Below, piece after piece: positions 11,306 through 22,814 of a DNA stretch of 60,000 nt. This DNA is from Zygnema cylindricum. Its lineage: Eukaryota > Streptophyta > Zygnematophyceae > Zygnematales > Zygnemataceae. Position 1 is the stretch's first letter, and each line of letters starts with the position of its first letter. The DNA lies in the NCBI GenBank assembly GCA_037447655.1, contig JBBHKE010000121.1, positions 64,001 through 124,000 of the forward strand, in the 5' to 3' direction. A program made the translations under genes and the position numbers. Under the pieces are notes generated by a model. It worked only from the letters and a program-made list of their open reading frames with translations. It was not told the DNA's origin and did no database searches.

Positions 11306-11944
11306 ATGGTTACATCAGGTGGTCTCTGTAATAGTACGGACAGCAAAATTTCTGTATTAAAGAGGCCTTGGTTACATGGCGTATCGTTTTTAAACAAGTT
11401 TTGACATACTTGTTCTGATATGAGTGGTTCCACGTAAGTTGACGATCAAATCTCTAAAATCGTCAAAGATTTGGAAACCGACCATTTTCGTATGGAAATC
11501 CGTTCTTGCGTATTACGTACGTGTACTTCGCAGGTGTACCGCATCAATGTACCTCAGAGATCTCCTCCACTTTGCTGATTTTCAGTAAAAAACCGTATTT
11601 CTTTTCGGCAAAGATTTTACGGTCACCTTGTCCGAAGGCACGTGACTTTGGGGACGTGTGAAGATTTCCATTTTTTTTCGACACACGTGTCTTTCGTCCA
11701 GGTGTAGCGAATTGACTGGTTCTGTATTGGTGAACCCACCTCCGCGAGGTGGATGGAGCGATTGCTTCGCACATGAAGACCAAAATGTAATCGGACGGTC
11801 GATGTCTTCTCCCGGATACTTGGAGAATCGTAATCTTATTTTCTGTAATGTTGTTTTCAAGAAACTCACGAAAATATAGTACGGTATGGTACGGACAAGT
11901 ACAAAATTATGTACTAAACCTCACTTTTCGTCTGATGTAACCAT
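11306..11944. mobile_element. TIR element, copy 1 of tandem pair
   Basis: Termini ATGGTTACATCAGG (11306) and TCTGATGTAACCAT (11931-11944) are inverted repeats with one mismatch. Interior segments TCTGTAATGTTGTTTTC (11841) and CCACGTAAGTTGACGATC recur in the neighbouring 11951-12657 element, so they are divergent relatives. No reading frame of note. The target duplication is unclear. Confidence 0.5.
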
Positions 11945-11950
11945 ACCTTA

Positions 11951-12657
11951 GGGTGGACTTCCATTAGGCGTCTCAGTAATTGTACGGAAAATTTTATTGA
12001 AGAGCGTGCCTTCCATTAGGTCGCGCCTGTAAACCACTTTTTATTTGCGTGGCTCATTCTGGTTGGTAACACGTAAGTTAATATTCGATGCTCAAAATCT
12101 TAAAAGAATCTTCCAACGCAATGTCGGAACGCAATATCTGTACGGGCGGAGGTAATATCTGTTCCCACGGAGGAAATATCTGTACCGTCGGAGATAATTA
12201 ATGACTCGTACAGAGGGCATTAAATGTACTACCCAAAATTTTAAAACGCAACGACAAATAGGCGGCGGCAAACTTTGATGGTGGGAGCGTGACGCGATAA
12301 TTTCGGTGGATTCGCAACCATCCTGGCGGAAGGCACATGGCCCTTGCCACGTGTATGCACATACGCGCGCGCTCATTGTGGATTCTTTTTACCTTTTCCA
12401 CGCGGCCTATTTTTACACGTTCTGTGTTCGAGAACTGTCCTCACTGTGCACGGTCTTAACAAACTGTAGGGTTGGTGACGTGGCGTCGCGGATAAAAAGT
12501 GTAATTGAATCCGACGGTCCTAATTTACGCCTACAACCATAGACAATTTTCTGTAATGTTGTTTTCGTTAAAAAAAATAAGAAATCTGTACGAGCCTGTA
12601 CGAAAAGGTACTGCCTTCAGTAAAAAACCCCACTTTTTCGCTAATGGAAGTCCACCC
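11951..12657. mobile_element. TIR MITE with TTA duplication (PIF/Harbinger-like)
   Basis: A perfect 17-bp terminal inverted repeat, GGGTGGACTTCCATTAG at 11951-11967 and its complement at 12641-12657, flanked by TTA at 11948-11950 and 12658-12660. A TTA duplication with a GGG-starting TIR is the pattern of PIF/Harbinger MITEs. There is no coding capacity. It lies inside the interrupted TACACCGC element. Confidence 0.75.
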
Positions 12658-12740
12658 TTAATCACTCTATTTAAGAATTTGGGTAAAAATTTAGGGGCGC
12701 CGATTTAGCGTGATTAACGCTAAAAGCGATTCGCGGTGTA

Positions 12741-12994
12741 TGATCTATGTGGCGTGTATTTTCTTTTAACTAATGTTGAAATTCGTGCATTTAGGAATTC
12801 CAGCCTTGCGAGTCTAGAGCTAATTTGAGTGTGTGAAGCTGGCTTAAGTCCGCATCGGCGAAGTCCGAAGATCTGAAATTCTGAACTTAAACTTCTAGAC
12901 TGTTCGTACGTCAGCTACTTGTAGATTCTGTAACGAAATTCGGATAAACCTCACCGGCCAACGGCTGCCACCGTCGGCACTCATAATCGAGAGG
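12741..12994. other. Intergenic, nothing recognised
   Basis: Unique-looking sequence between the nested transposons and a local duplication. No coding frame or regulatory motif could be supported. Confidence 0.5.
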
Positions 12995-13465
12995 CTAGAA
13001 ATGCCTTTGACAGGATGGATGCCTTCAATGGCAGTACACTTGCAAGTGAAAAAAAGATTTTTGTACAGATTCTACACTTGTGAATATCCTTATTGGAGAC
13101 ATGTGCCACACGGTTGCCGTTGCTCTCGCATGCCCGTATATTTCGTGTGGGCACAGTATCTCAAGTGGGAATTGCTTTTGCTTACCTGATTTAAATTTTG
13201 GTCGGCCGCAAGCGCCAACGTCATAAAGTACGAATGTTAGGACTAGAAATGGCTTTGACAGGATGGAAATCTACATTGATAGTTCGCTTGCACGCGAAAA
13301 AAAAGTTTTTTGTTTTAACACTTGAATATCCTTACTGAGACATCTACCACACGGTTACCGTTGCTCTCGCAAACCCGTACATTTCGGGTCGGTACAGTTT
13401 CTCAAGTTGGGAATTGCTTTTGCTTTTGGTGGCGGACAAGCGCCTACATCATAAAGTACGAATAT
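12995..13465. repeat. Local direct duplication, about 230-250 bp units
   Basis: Two diverged copies in tandem. The first starts CTAGAAATGCCTTTGACAGG at 12995, the second CTAGAAATGGCTTTGACAGG at 13243. Both continue with CACACGGTT-CCGTTGCTCTCGCA, CTCAAGT-GGGAATTGCTTTTGC and AAGCGCC-ACATCATAAAGTACGAAT. Short open frames inside are not conserved between copies, so it is taken as non-coding. It lies 1.4 kb upstream of the secreted-protein gene. Confidence 0.7.
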
Positions 13466-14347
13466 TTACAAAATCCGTGCCAATTTTTGAATATTTACGG
13501 AACAAGGGCAGATGTTTGAATTGACCGACGTCGCTAAAAACTTTGCACCTGAAATCGTCAATGTCAAAAATAAATATGTGAACTTTGACGAGATTGTTAA
13601 ATATTTTGATCTTAAGAACGGAACTCTTTACTGTCACTCTAGGCATGCACATGGAAATGATTTGCGACGGCTGGCTCCTCAACAAAAAAGCACTCATGTA
13701 GGATACACGTGTAGAATTACTTGTGTAGAATTTTCCGGTACGGTAACTGGTTACAGGGATTTTTTCCCGAAGGACCGCGTTCGCACCTCTTGCAACCTAT
13801 TTCTATGTGCTTGTGCAGAGTTTGTGCAAAAACGACTGCTTGTGGCTTGAAATTTTTCCTGGTATTTTCGTTAGCAAGAGTACTTTTTGACGTCCGCATT
13901 TTCGAAGGTACATTTTCTTGACGGTTTTTGTTAGGAAACAAGAAAAAGTAATTAATTTAGTACTGTTCAAAATTCTCGCAGCTTTTCAGGATTCTGTACA
14001 CTGTACGTGATGACGTAGGCAGCTGCTGGCAACCGAAACATGTACGCGAAAAGCAATTGTCATATCAAAATTCCAATTTTCAAGCAGTTGCACCTGTTGG
14101 CTGTTTCTTTTGACCGTTTATTTCTTTGTGAAATGAAAGTTGTCGGTCATACGTACACCTGAAATCTTACCAGCCCTAAATTTCCGGGTTTAAATTGGAT
14201 TCTGTCAGTCTTTCCCTCTATTTATGCCAATCAAATTTATCCACGTCACCTTTGCCCGTTGCTGTTGGCGGCGTGGGTCGGGCACAATCGAAGGGCTTCG
14301 TGACTGGTAACATTCGCGAACTGCAGCATTGCAGAGCGTTTTAAGTC
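13466..14347. other. Upstream region, no gene supported
   Basis: An open frame of 112 codons at 13512-13850 exists but has no recognisable motif, no intron signals and no homologue that I know. The stretch is best read as the 5' flank of the gene that starts near 14.35 kb. Confidence 0.4.
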
Positions 14348-14355
14348 TATAAATA
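14348..14355 (+). promoter_or_regulatory. TATA box of secreted-protein gene
   Basis: TATAAATA, the classic plant TATA form, followed within about 30 bp by CT-rich initiator-like sequence. It is about 600 bp upstream of the ATG; the acceptor TTTTTTTCTGCAG at 14944-14956 just before the ATG implies a 5'-UTR intron between them. Confidence 0.5.
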
Positions 14356-14958
14356 CAACTCTCCTGCATACATAGATCACCTCTCTGCAGAGATATCAGA
14401 ACAATCGCATCAGCAGTCCTAAGAAACTCGATATTCGGTTTCTCAGTACGCCGCAAAACCTTAAGTGCTATCTCTGATACCTCATTACTTGGCAAACATA
14501 ATGGCATTTCTGCTTGACATATCTTTGGCTATTCTCATAACATGAACTAATGAGCTTACTCTAAGATTGCAGCTGGATATATCTGTGACACTGCCTTCCC
14601 AATCCAATCCAGGATATTTAACTGTACTCGCTAGTTCGCTCACGTTATTTCAACTGTTAACATCCGAAAAAGCTTGTTTTCTGCTCTTTCTGCTGAATGC
14701 TGCTTGTCAGATTTGCAGTGATTTGTTTGTCTGCTGACAGTTTTTCATGTTGACAATTGGTCTATTTGATGTGAGATATACTTTTTCATGACCTCTTATA
14801 TCTGGTTCTCCAATTAATTAAATAGTATGTACCTGATCGTCAGTGTAAACCCACTTTTGACTACATCCATCCTGCCTTTGCTTGATGTTACTGGTTTTCT
14901 AGCAGAGATTGGCTACATACTCACACAAGGCTTATTCTTATGATTTTTTTCTGCAGAC

Positions 14959-16763
14959 ATGACGAAATCAACTCAGTTTTCTCTCGTGGTTTGCGCCTTC
15001 GTCGTTTTCACATTATGTAACTTTTCAAACCTGCTGCATTGCAATGAAATTAACAGGATCTGGCTTTTTTGTCGTCATCTAGCTTTCACAACACCGGAAA
15101 GTGCTATACTGCAATATCTGATGGATTAGATGCTTACTTGTGCAGCTCTTGGAGTGGTTGTCGATGCTAAAAAGAAGGTCCCTCCTTCCCCGCCGCCTGC
15201 GTTTCCGTTTATCACATGTCCTTCCAGTCCACTCGATGTAAGTCTCTTGGAAAACACTGAATTTTATAGTTGCTGCATCCAAGGGTGAATCACTACAAAT
15301 TCCTTCTGAAATCATATGTATATATCATATATATCATATAATTCTTTTATCCGCACTTTTGCAAACAATTCGTTACATAGAAGGCACTAAAGAAGACTCT
15401 TTACAGTCTGGTAGTACTTTTTCTTGCAAGTATCTGACTATATTGCTGCATTTCCCTGTCTTTCTTCTGCAGAAATGTGATTTCTATTTGAGTTTTTACA
15501 AGACTAAGATCCCAACTTTCACGATTAGAGCCCTCTCTTCCGATAAGCTGTTGTCTCAAGCTGTTGTCACCACCAAGTAAGCTTGCAGCCTCTATTTGGC
15601 CAAATAATTTGTCCTGATTTTCAGGTATTCGCTTTTCTACCGTAGTTCGGTTCAACTGTGATATCTATGAACCAGAGCGCATGCGATCATCTCTGTTCTG
15701 AAATATTCCTTGAAATGTATCTATTTTTTTGGATGCTGCGAAGCTGCTGAACTACTTGGAAGAATGTGATTTTGGATATTTGTTTGGATAGCTTGACATT
15801 TTATTGTTCAAATATTTAAAGGCTTTTGTATGTCTGTCATTCTACTTTTGCTAAGTTTAGTTTCTCTTTTCCTACAGGGGTGGCCTGCCTGTTGTCACAG
15901 CCAGCACATCGGGAATGTGCTACTTTATTCCAGAGGTGAGCTTCTGTGTTATATCATTACGTGTTTCCTTCGGTTGACCTTGATTTTGTGACCCTTTGTT
16001 GTTCTGACGGATCAAATTGTCATGCTGTTTCCGTTGACCACCCAGGGAGATTGCGAATTGTCTGTGTGCAGAACTCCAAAACCGGAAAATGTGGTGCTTC
16101 TTTCTACTTCAGGGGAAAGACATTGAAGGGTGGAAAGTGGGATGTCACCCGTGCAAACATGATTGCAGCACGTACTGTCGTCAACGCTAACTTGAATGTA
16201 AGCTATCATAAAAAACTTAATAATGAAGTTCTGACGCAAAGTTCCATGTTACAGACTAAACTTCTATGAAATTGGAGTTTTAGAGGTTCTATGTATTGGA
16301 GGTCAATCATACACATTGTCCAGGATTATGTTGATGCAAGAATTGCACCCTTATTTACAGTTTGAATCTTGGTCGGTTTGTCTACTGTGCTCCCAGCAAA
16401 CACGCTTGTGACCTTTGTAGAAATAGAAGTGTAATCCTGGTTGGTTTGCTGACTGTGCTCCCAATACTTTGCAGAAATACAAGAACAAGTGTGTCGCACT
16501 TCCAGTCTCTACAGCAACAATTCAGACTGTTCCAAAAAGAGGAAAGGTTCCTGCGAAGTATCAGTATCTCAACCCCAATTCCTTATTGGCTGAATACCCC
16601 AAGGTAATTCACCTGCTATTGATATTTCTTTGTAGTGTTATTCCAGCACCCTTGCTTTTTCTTTTACGCTATTTTGTCTCAACTGAGGTTTATTGTCCAT
16701 CTGACGCAAATGTTTTTCATTTTGCAGAATCGACGATGTGTGGTTTTCAAAACAACTGCTTAA
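14959..16763 (+). CDS. Secreted six-cysteine protein, seven coding exons
   Basis: Exons 14959-15016, 15146-15237, 15473-15576, 15878-15935, 16072-16197, 16475-16603 and 16728-16763. All introns are GT-AG and all phases fit, giving 200 codons plus TAA. The N-terminus is a typical signal peptide: MTK, a hydrophobic core VVCAFVVFTLSLGVVV, then DA before a KKK and a PPSPPP segment. The mature part has six cysteines (in ITCPSS, DKCDF, GMCYF, GKCGA, NKCVA, RRCVV) and is basic near its C-terminus. Even cysteine number suggests disulfides and an extracellular or endomembrane product. I do not recognise the family. The exon 5 acceptor was chosen at 16070-16071 because the alternative CCACCCAG shifts the frame. 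A short last exon encodes only 11 residues. Confidence 0.85.
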
Positions 16764-16970
16764 TGTTGTCAATTCTGGTGGTGTTGCACACAATTTCAAC
16801 AGTTGACATGATTTCACAATTCGTTACCAGTTTTAAGTTTTTTTTTTTTTTTTCAATTGGGAGTTTGGGTGTGCGTCTTGTTCCTGCAGTCAGGTATAGA
16901 CGGTTTTGTTCACGGAGAATATAGTGGTCACTCAGAATGAAATATTTTATTTGTTGATTGTTTACGAAGG

Positions 16971-16976
16971 AATAAA
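16971..16976 (+). terminator. Polyadenylation signal AATAAA
   Basis: AATAAA about 210 bp after the stop of the secreted-protein gene, in AT-rich 3' flank; a plausible near-upstream element for 3' processing. Confidence 0.45.
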
Positions 16977-18015
16977 GTGGCAGGTCATGTCAATTGAAAC
17001 TATTTTTTAATATAAATGTTGTATTATTTAATGAGCAAGAAAGCCGCATGGTGAGCTATTGATGTAAAATCCTGTGTAACTATCTTGGCAAGAACGAATA
17101 TCCTTGCATGTATATGAGCTGAGTGCTTGTGTTTGTTTCTACTACTTTGAGCCTAGATCTTGATAAAATCTTTTGGCCTTTGGACCTATCGAGCGATTTT
17201 GATGATTGATTACAAATTATACTGTAAAATCTCCGAGCAGTAGGCTGTGTGAACAATGCAATATCAATACCGTTCTATATATTTATACAATATTTCTGTA
17301 CCTTCTGAACCACTGAAATTATCTCAACAACATCCCATACGTTAGGTGTAAGAGCTTTAAACGTTTTTCTGTCGGTGGAGCTATAAAAAGACCCTCTGGG
17401 CAAGGTTGGACCAGTATTCTTTTTCCTCCTTGGCTATCTTGACTACTGCGTGGGGAAACTTCTCATCCCCGTCTCACTCCTCAAGATATGGCCTAACCAA
17501 CAAGCCATTTTCCAATCCACAATGTACAGGTGACATCAGTGTCAGAAACTGCCTACTTTGAGCGCAGTTTAAAATGCGACATTATGAGCAAAATTGAAAA
17601 GTATGCATGAAATTTATGCAAACCAACCATGCAAGATGGTTGTAGTAATAATGATGTGGAAATGAACATGTTGGAAGGACAATTCTAGTGCAAGACATGG
17701 ACAAGCCATCAAATACAAAGCCAAGGACAAAATTACTCAAACAAACCCAAATTCCAATACAGGTCAAAACTCCCCCAGAAATAGCACCTTTCACCCCCCT
17801 TAATTCAGCATTTAGGAACATTTGAAGCATGCTGAAAATTCATAAAAAGGCTTGAAGGAGAATGCAAGCTTGCAAGAGGCTGTATAACGCAACAAATAAA
17901 TGTTGACAATAAAAAGACGTCGGGACAGAAGGGGGTAGGGCTACTACAGCCCCTCCTCTCCAAAGAAAGTTGACCAAAGTACACAAACAACACATCGCCA
18001 AAACAGCCAAATATT
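16977..18015. other. Intergenic, nothing recognised
   Basis: Downstream flank of the secreted-protein gene. No exon-like or repeat structure was recognised; short open frames lack any support. Confidence 0.4.
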
Positions 18016-19254
18016 TCAACACCATATAAAATTATCCATAGCATCGTTGCCCGAATAATGAATAGCATCGTCACGATTCTTTCGAACAAGGTCACGCGTG
18101 ACCACTCCAATGTACTGAGCATGACCTTCGATTGCAAGAGAGGCAAACAGTGTCTCCAAAATATGGGCACCATCGAGCAAAACAATATCAATCAGGCCGC
18201 GGAGGAATTATATGAGGAAACTCACATTAGAAGGATACCCTCTCTTAGAGACAATTGTCGCGATAGTATCTCTAGCTATGTTGTATCCACGTATCAACTC
18301 TCCCCTGTGGGAAGCAGTGCAGGAAATGGATGCCATCAAACTCAAGAACATGATGGCATGAGCAGACGAGAGAGCCCAGTAAAGGTGACGAGGGAGGCAG
18401 AGCCGAAACTTGAGGGCGGCAGTGAAGTAAAAAGACGTGACACGAAGGGGGAAAGTATGGATGTAGCTAGTAGCCAGCGGTTGGAACCCGGACCCCCTCG
18501 GAGAGATATTGGGCACGTGAAGAGGCAAGGGGAGCACCTTGAGGAACTCAGGTTGATTGGTGGCGTCACATAAAATATTTTTTGGACAAATGGTGGCGAC
18601 AAATTTGTCAGAAAATAATTCTTGGACACTAGCAACTAGCTTTGCAATGAGGGTGGAGAAAGTTGGCAGATCCGCTAATGCAAAAGAGGAATTAAATATG
18701 CTGCCTCCATAAGAGATTGCAGGAAAAGAGAAGACACAGTCGAAAACATGAGAGGTGATGGGCGCACGATAAGAAGTATCTAGGTAAGGAATGCGAGGAA
18801 CACGAGGAGGAATTAATACACCAACTCCTTCGATAGGCAGGGGCTCCACACGTGTCATCGATATTAAACCCAACCTCTTCGCAGGGATGGGAAGAGATGC
18901 CTGAATGTGAGCCATAGGGTAGAATCCACGATCAAATGCCCCGACCCAATCAATTGTGGAGAACTTTTATTAAGAAATTATGGAAGGTAGACAGAGATGA
19001 GAGAACTTCAGGGTTGGGAGGGAAAGTACGGATAAGGTACGAAGGGCGGTGGTGAAACACCTCAACAAAAAAGCAAGATCCACATGAGAGTCGGAGGGAG
19101 GAAGTTCTTCCATGTGGGACAAATCATGTGGGTGGGCCACAAGAACTCTAACACAGTGGGCACCATAACATATAAATGCCCTCAGGAGTGGGAGTTTGGA
19201 AACCGTGACCCGAATTGGAAGGAGGAGGAAGACTAGAAGGCGACCAAGCAGCAC
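18016..19254 (-). pseudogene. Decayed unknown reading frame
   Basis: A single minus-strand frame of about 413 codons runs from 19254 to the TGA at 18016-18018, broken only by TAATAA near 18967-18972 and TAA at 18208-18210. The middle part (18915-18211) is 235 codons open and begins MAHIQASLPIPAKRLG. The last part reads DGAHILETLFASLAIEGHAQ, then VTRDLVRKNRDD and HYSGNDAMDNFIWC, which has the look of real protein. I recognise no family. A GTGAGT at the PSN codons before the last stop could be a splice donor, so a split gene is an alternative. The opposite strand is also open for 171 codons, which weakens the call. Confidence 0.35.
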
Positions 19255-19319
19255 ACCTTGGATGGTTGAACAAAAGGGGTTCTAGAATTTGCACTTTAGC
19301 ACGTCTTAAGTTGACAATA

Positions 19320-19547
19320 GTGGCCCATTGTGCTCTGTAGTAGTCTTTTTGTAAGTTGTCATTGGAGTTTTTTCATTTTTATTGGCATCTTTAGCTTATC
19401 CTTTTTGTTTGTCAATTTCTTTCACACTGTTCTTGGTGTTTTGTTGTTTCATCCTGTGTGCATTTTTTTCACAATTATTTTGCCTTTTTATTCCTATGTA
19501 CTCTACTCTCGGGCTTCCTTTTTTTTATAAAAAAATTATAACTACAC
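19320..19547 (+). repeat. LINE-like 3' tail
   Basis: T-rich, C-poor sequence ending TATTCCTATGTACTCTACTC then TCGGGCTTCC and A-rich DNA. Plant L1-type LINEs often end with a T-rich 3' UTR, a GTACT-GGGCTT block and an A-rich tail. No endonuclease or RT is adjacent, so only a tail is proposed. Confidence 0.3.
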
Positions 19548-19768
19548 TACACCGCCAATCGTTATTAGCGTGTAAGTTTTCTTAGCGTATACGAATAATT
19601 AGCGTGGTTTACGCTAATTGGGAATTTGGAAATTTTCGAAGAAATCGTCTATTCTAATTTGGAATTAGGGTTTTTTTTAAATAGTGTGGATAATTCTATT
19701 TGAGAATAAAATAAAAAAAAAGCGGGACGGAATTAGCGTACACAACGCTAATAACGATTGGCGGTGTA
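19548..19768. mobile_element. TACACCGC-type MITE, short form
   Basis: The 221-bp element has inverted ends TACACCGCCAATCGTTATTA (19548) and AATAACGATTGGCGGTGTA (right). Sub-terminal AGCGT/ACGCTAAT motifs sit inside. It is bounded by the TA dinucleotide. It is closely similar to the copy in the coatomer zeta intron (43118-43336), sharing GGAATT..TTTCAAATTTTC and an AAAAAAAGCGGGACGGAATTAGCGT segment. Confidence 0.85.
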
Positions 19769-22723
19769 GTAGGTGTGTACTTGCTATATCTCCAACACGG
19801 TACAACAGAACAACATTCTATTGTCTTGTAGTGGATCTTACACAAAACCATGAATACTACTTCTAATGTTTTTTAGGGTTTTTAAGACTACACAGCCCAT
19901 TTCAATCTCTAGTGTTATTATGGATTGGTCGCCAACATGCTCAGAAACTCCCTCCGCATCCTCCGCCCAAGGCTATACTTGGAAGGGGTTGTTTTGCATC
20001 AGTATTAGTGTTAAGGACTTGTAGTGTTCGTGCGAAATTAGAATCAATAACACCAATTTACTGCAAGGGGACGTGGCAGATTGTAACCCACGTCCTTATA
20101 TAGTGTTGTTAACACTATTTTGTGATTTTTGGCCATACAAAGTCGCGCGATCCAATTCGCTTCATTACCTCTCATAACGATGCGTCGCACAGTCGCCAGC
20201 TTTTGTTTGCGTGCGCCATTTTTTGTCGTGTTCTGGTGCCCGTTAGTCCACTCAGAGGTGACAATTCTTCTTCTAATGATGGCAAAACCCTTCCCGAGAC
20301 TCCTTCAGGAATTCCTATCTACTACCACAGGTGAATTCTGTTGTAGAAGAGCTTCAGGAAGGTGTTGGTCTCAAGGGAGACTAGGGATGGGAAAGGAGGA
20401 AACCTTACACGGGAGACAAAATGGGTATGTATACATTCTTCTGAGAGTGAAAACTGATTGAAGTTTCGAAACTGAATCGAACGGCCCAAAATAAGCCATG
20501 TGGAAAAAATAAAGTTTCGTGTGGTCGATCAGATAAAGTGGTAACGCTAATATTGTGCTATGATGACAATGGGGTTACAATGGCTCTCCTATGTTCGCCT
20601 TAAGAGTCGCTGAACCATTAGGGTTACAGTGGATTTAATATTAGCCACACTAAATTACGGTAGTCATATAGCTCATTATGGGCCACTTGATTTAGTTAAA
20701 CAGTAATTTATGTGTGTATTTTTGCCTAAAAGAGCGGCTCAATTTGAAGTTGTTGACTCTAATAGTGTCAAAGTCCAGCTTTTATTAAGCTTAATTAAGA
20801 AAGAGTACACGGGAACAAGGAATCAAAGGAAAAAAAACTTAACTGCAAAACCAAACAACGTTACCATGTTTTGTGTTTTTTTTTTTCCTTTTTACTCCAA
20901 AACTGTTGGACGGTTTACATCTTAACCTTGCACTATTTTGTTGTTATATTTAACAGACTTTAACTTTTGTCACAGGTTTTTTTGGCCCAAATTCATTATT
21001 GGGTGAGAAGTACACTAAATGACAAAGATGCTCTTCATTCAATTATAGTAGTCATATTCATACTTGAGGTTCTAATAACAGTCACAATTTATTTATTTTC
21101 CTTCTGTTTCTTTTTGTTCTTGTTTCTGTCCATTTATTCTTTTTTTCCTTTCTTTTATCTACTTTTTTCTGTATGTTGTTCTTTTCTGTTTTCTTTTTTC
21201 TTCTTTACAAATAAAAGAGCCAACATCGAAAAAATATATAAAGATACAAAAGAAAAAAAAAAGTGAATAAGAAAAAAAATTAGAATGTAATCGTTAAAAA
21301 AATCATGAAGTCTCTCACATATAACAAAATGAAAGACCAACTAGTTGAAAAGAAAACTTTAAACAATTTATCAAAATGCAATATTTCCTATTATCAACTT
21401 TTAAACAAAATGATAAAAAAAATGTACCTTTTAAGGTAACGGGGACAAAAAAAGTTGGTGTAGAATTATTCTCACTATGTTATAAATTGTTGAATCCAGA
21501 AATTCCACAAAAAATTCACCATTTGTCAAACGTATTGCCTAAAGCTGTTTGTGATAACTTTTCTATCTCTCCTCCCCCCCTTTTTAAAACCCTTTTTTTT
21601 TTTTGTTCCCCCTTTTTATTAAAAATCAGCCGATATTATTCGAATATTATCATTTTACAAGAAAAGTTAAAAAAAAAAGCGCCTGAAACTCATCCTCTCC
21701 TACCCTGCACTGATGCAAAAAAGTTAAGTGTTTTTCGAAAAAGAATGTAAAATTTTGCAAAAAGTTTATGAATGTCAAAGCCCTCTTTTTTTATTTTTTT
21801 TTTATGATCCAATAAACTCAGAAATTTGATTTTTTCCCTCGATATAAAGATTTGCCGTTTTCTGAAAGAGGATAAAAATGACGATGAAAAAGTGAAAAAC
21901 TAGCCTGAAAAAAAAAAGATAATGAGATGTGACGTGACATAATAATTACGATACAGGTTGAAACTTTTTGAATTCAGAAAGGACAAAAAATGGGCTTTTT
22001 GTGTTGATGAACACAAAAAAAAATTATCCAAGTTCTAGATTTATTTTCCAAACTGTTTTTTTGTTTTTTTTCTTGCTTTTTTTTTGTCTTCTCGATTTTT
22101 TTTGCTTTGTTTTTTTTATAATTGTTTTGGTTTATATCTTTTGTTTTTTCCTGGTTTTACGCAATATTGAAGACATATGATTGGTCAAAGAAACCTTGCC
22201 TGCAAAGAAAAAAAAGGGGGGGGGGAGGAGGGGGAGGAATAAGAATTGAGTCAATATTTTGAGGTTCCTTTATGAGATGTAGTTTAAGGAGGGATTTTTC
22301 TTTATGGTCATTTCAGCAAATTTTATAAATTTTTTTGCCTTAAACAAAAAAAAAGGAAAAAAAGGAAAAGAAAAGTACAAATATTTTTGAAAAAAACTGT
22401 TGTTGATTCTAGAGTCATCTGTCCCTTTTTCTGCCCTTTTTTTATTTATTTTTGTCCTTCAAAAAAAATAACAACAACATTTTCAAAGATTCTATAAACA
22501 CAATAGAAAAAAAGATGATTAATACCTCAATAAAATTTCACCAACAAAATGTTTATTTTAATATTTGTTCCCAAACGAAGAGGAAAAAAAAAAAAAGATC
22601 TAAGTTTTATACTATGTTTCGAACTCATTTTAAGATGAACATTTCAAAAAACAACAACAACAAAAACATGAATGGTAGCAATAATAAAAATTAATAATAA
22701 TAACAACAATAATAATCTTGAAT
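19769..22723. other. AT-rich intergenic region, no gene supported
   Basis: From about 20.8 kb the sequence is strongly AT-rich with many poly(A)/poly(T) runs and a G9-type run near 22217. Open frames here are low-complexity F/K/N-rich and carry no motif. A possible acceptor-like CTACTACCACAG near 20320 is followed by about 18 open codons only, too little to support an exon. Confidence 0.45.
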
Positions 22724-22777
22724 GAGAATAATAATAACAATTTGAATACTGAGAATAATAATAACAATTTGAATACT
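22724..22777. repeat. 27-bp tandem duplication
   Basis: Two perfect adjacent copies of a 27-bp unit that starts GAGAATAATAATAAC and ends TTTGAATACT, in the 3' flank of the gamma-glutamyl hydrolase gene. AT-rich; no function seen. Confidence 0.85.
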
Positions 22778-22814
22778 AAATATGATGATTGTTATTCAAA
22801 AATTAAAGGGTTGA

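Larger units (their letters stand above)
10363..12740. mobile_element. TACACCGC-type TIR element, interrupted
   Basis: The left terminus TACACCGCTAATTGCTATTA (10363) pairs with the right terminus TAAAAGCGATTCGCGGTGTA (12721-12740). Between them the family sequence is seen only near the ends: ATTAACGCTAATTC plus a GGGATTTTT stretch at 10420-10455, and AAGAATTTGGG plus AGCGTGATTAACGC at 12670-12722. The middle is occupied by a hAT-like element (about 10465-11255) and two tandem TIR elements (11306-11944, 11951-12657). Removing these leaves an element of only about 200-250 bp, the size of the copies at 19548 and 43118. Confidence 0.6.

Noticed and set aside
13512-13850. 112-codon plus-strand frame
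   Set aside because: No homologue recognised, and it lies between a non-coding duplication and a promoter; left as unsupported.
16012-16071. In-frame extension of secreted-gene exon 5 upstream to ATG 15946 and the acceptor CCACCCAG at 16044
   Set aside because: Using CCACCCAG breaks the frame from exon 4 and gives a stop, whereas GTGTGCAG at 16071 keeps phase on both sides.
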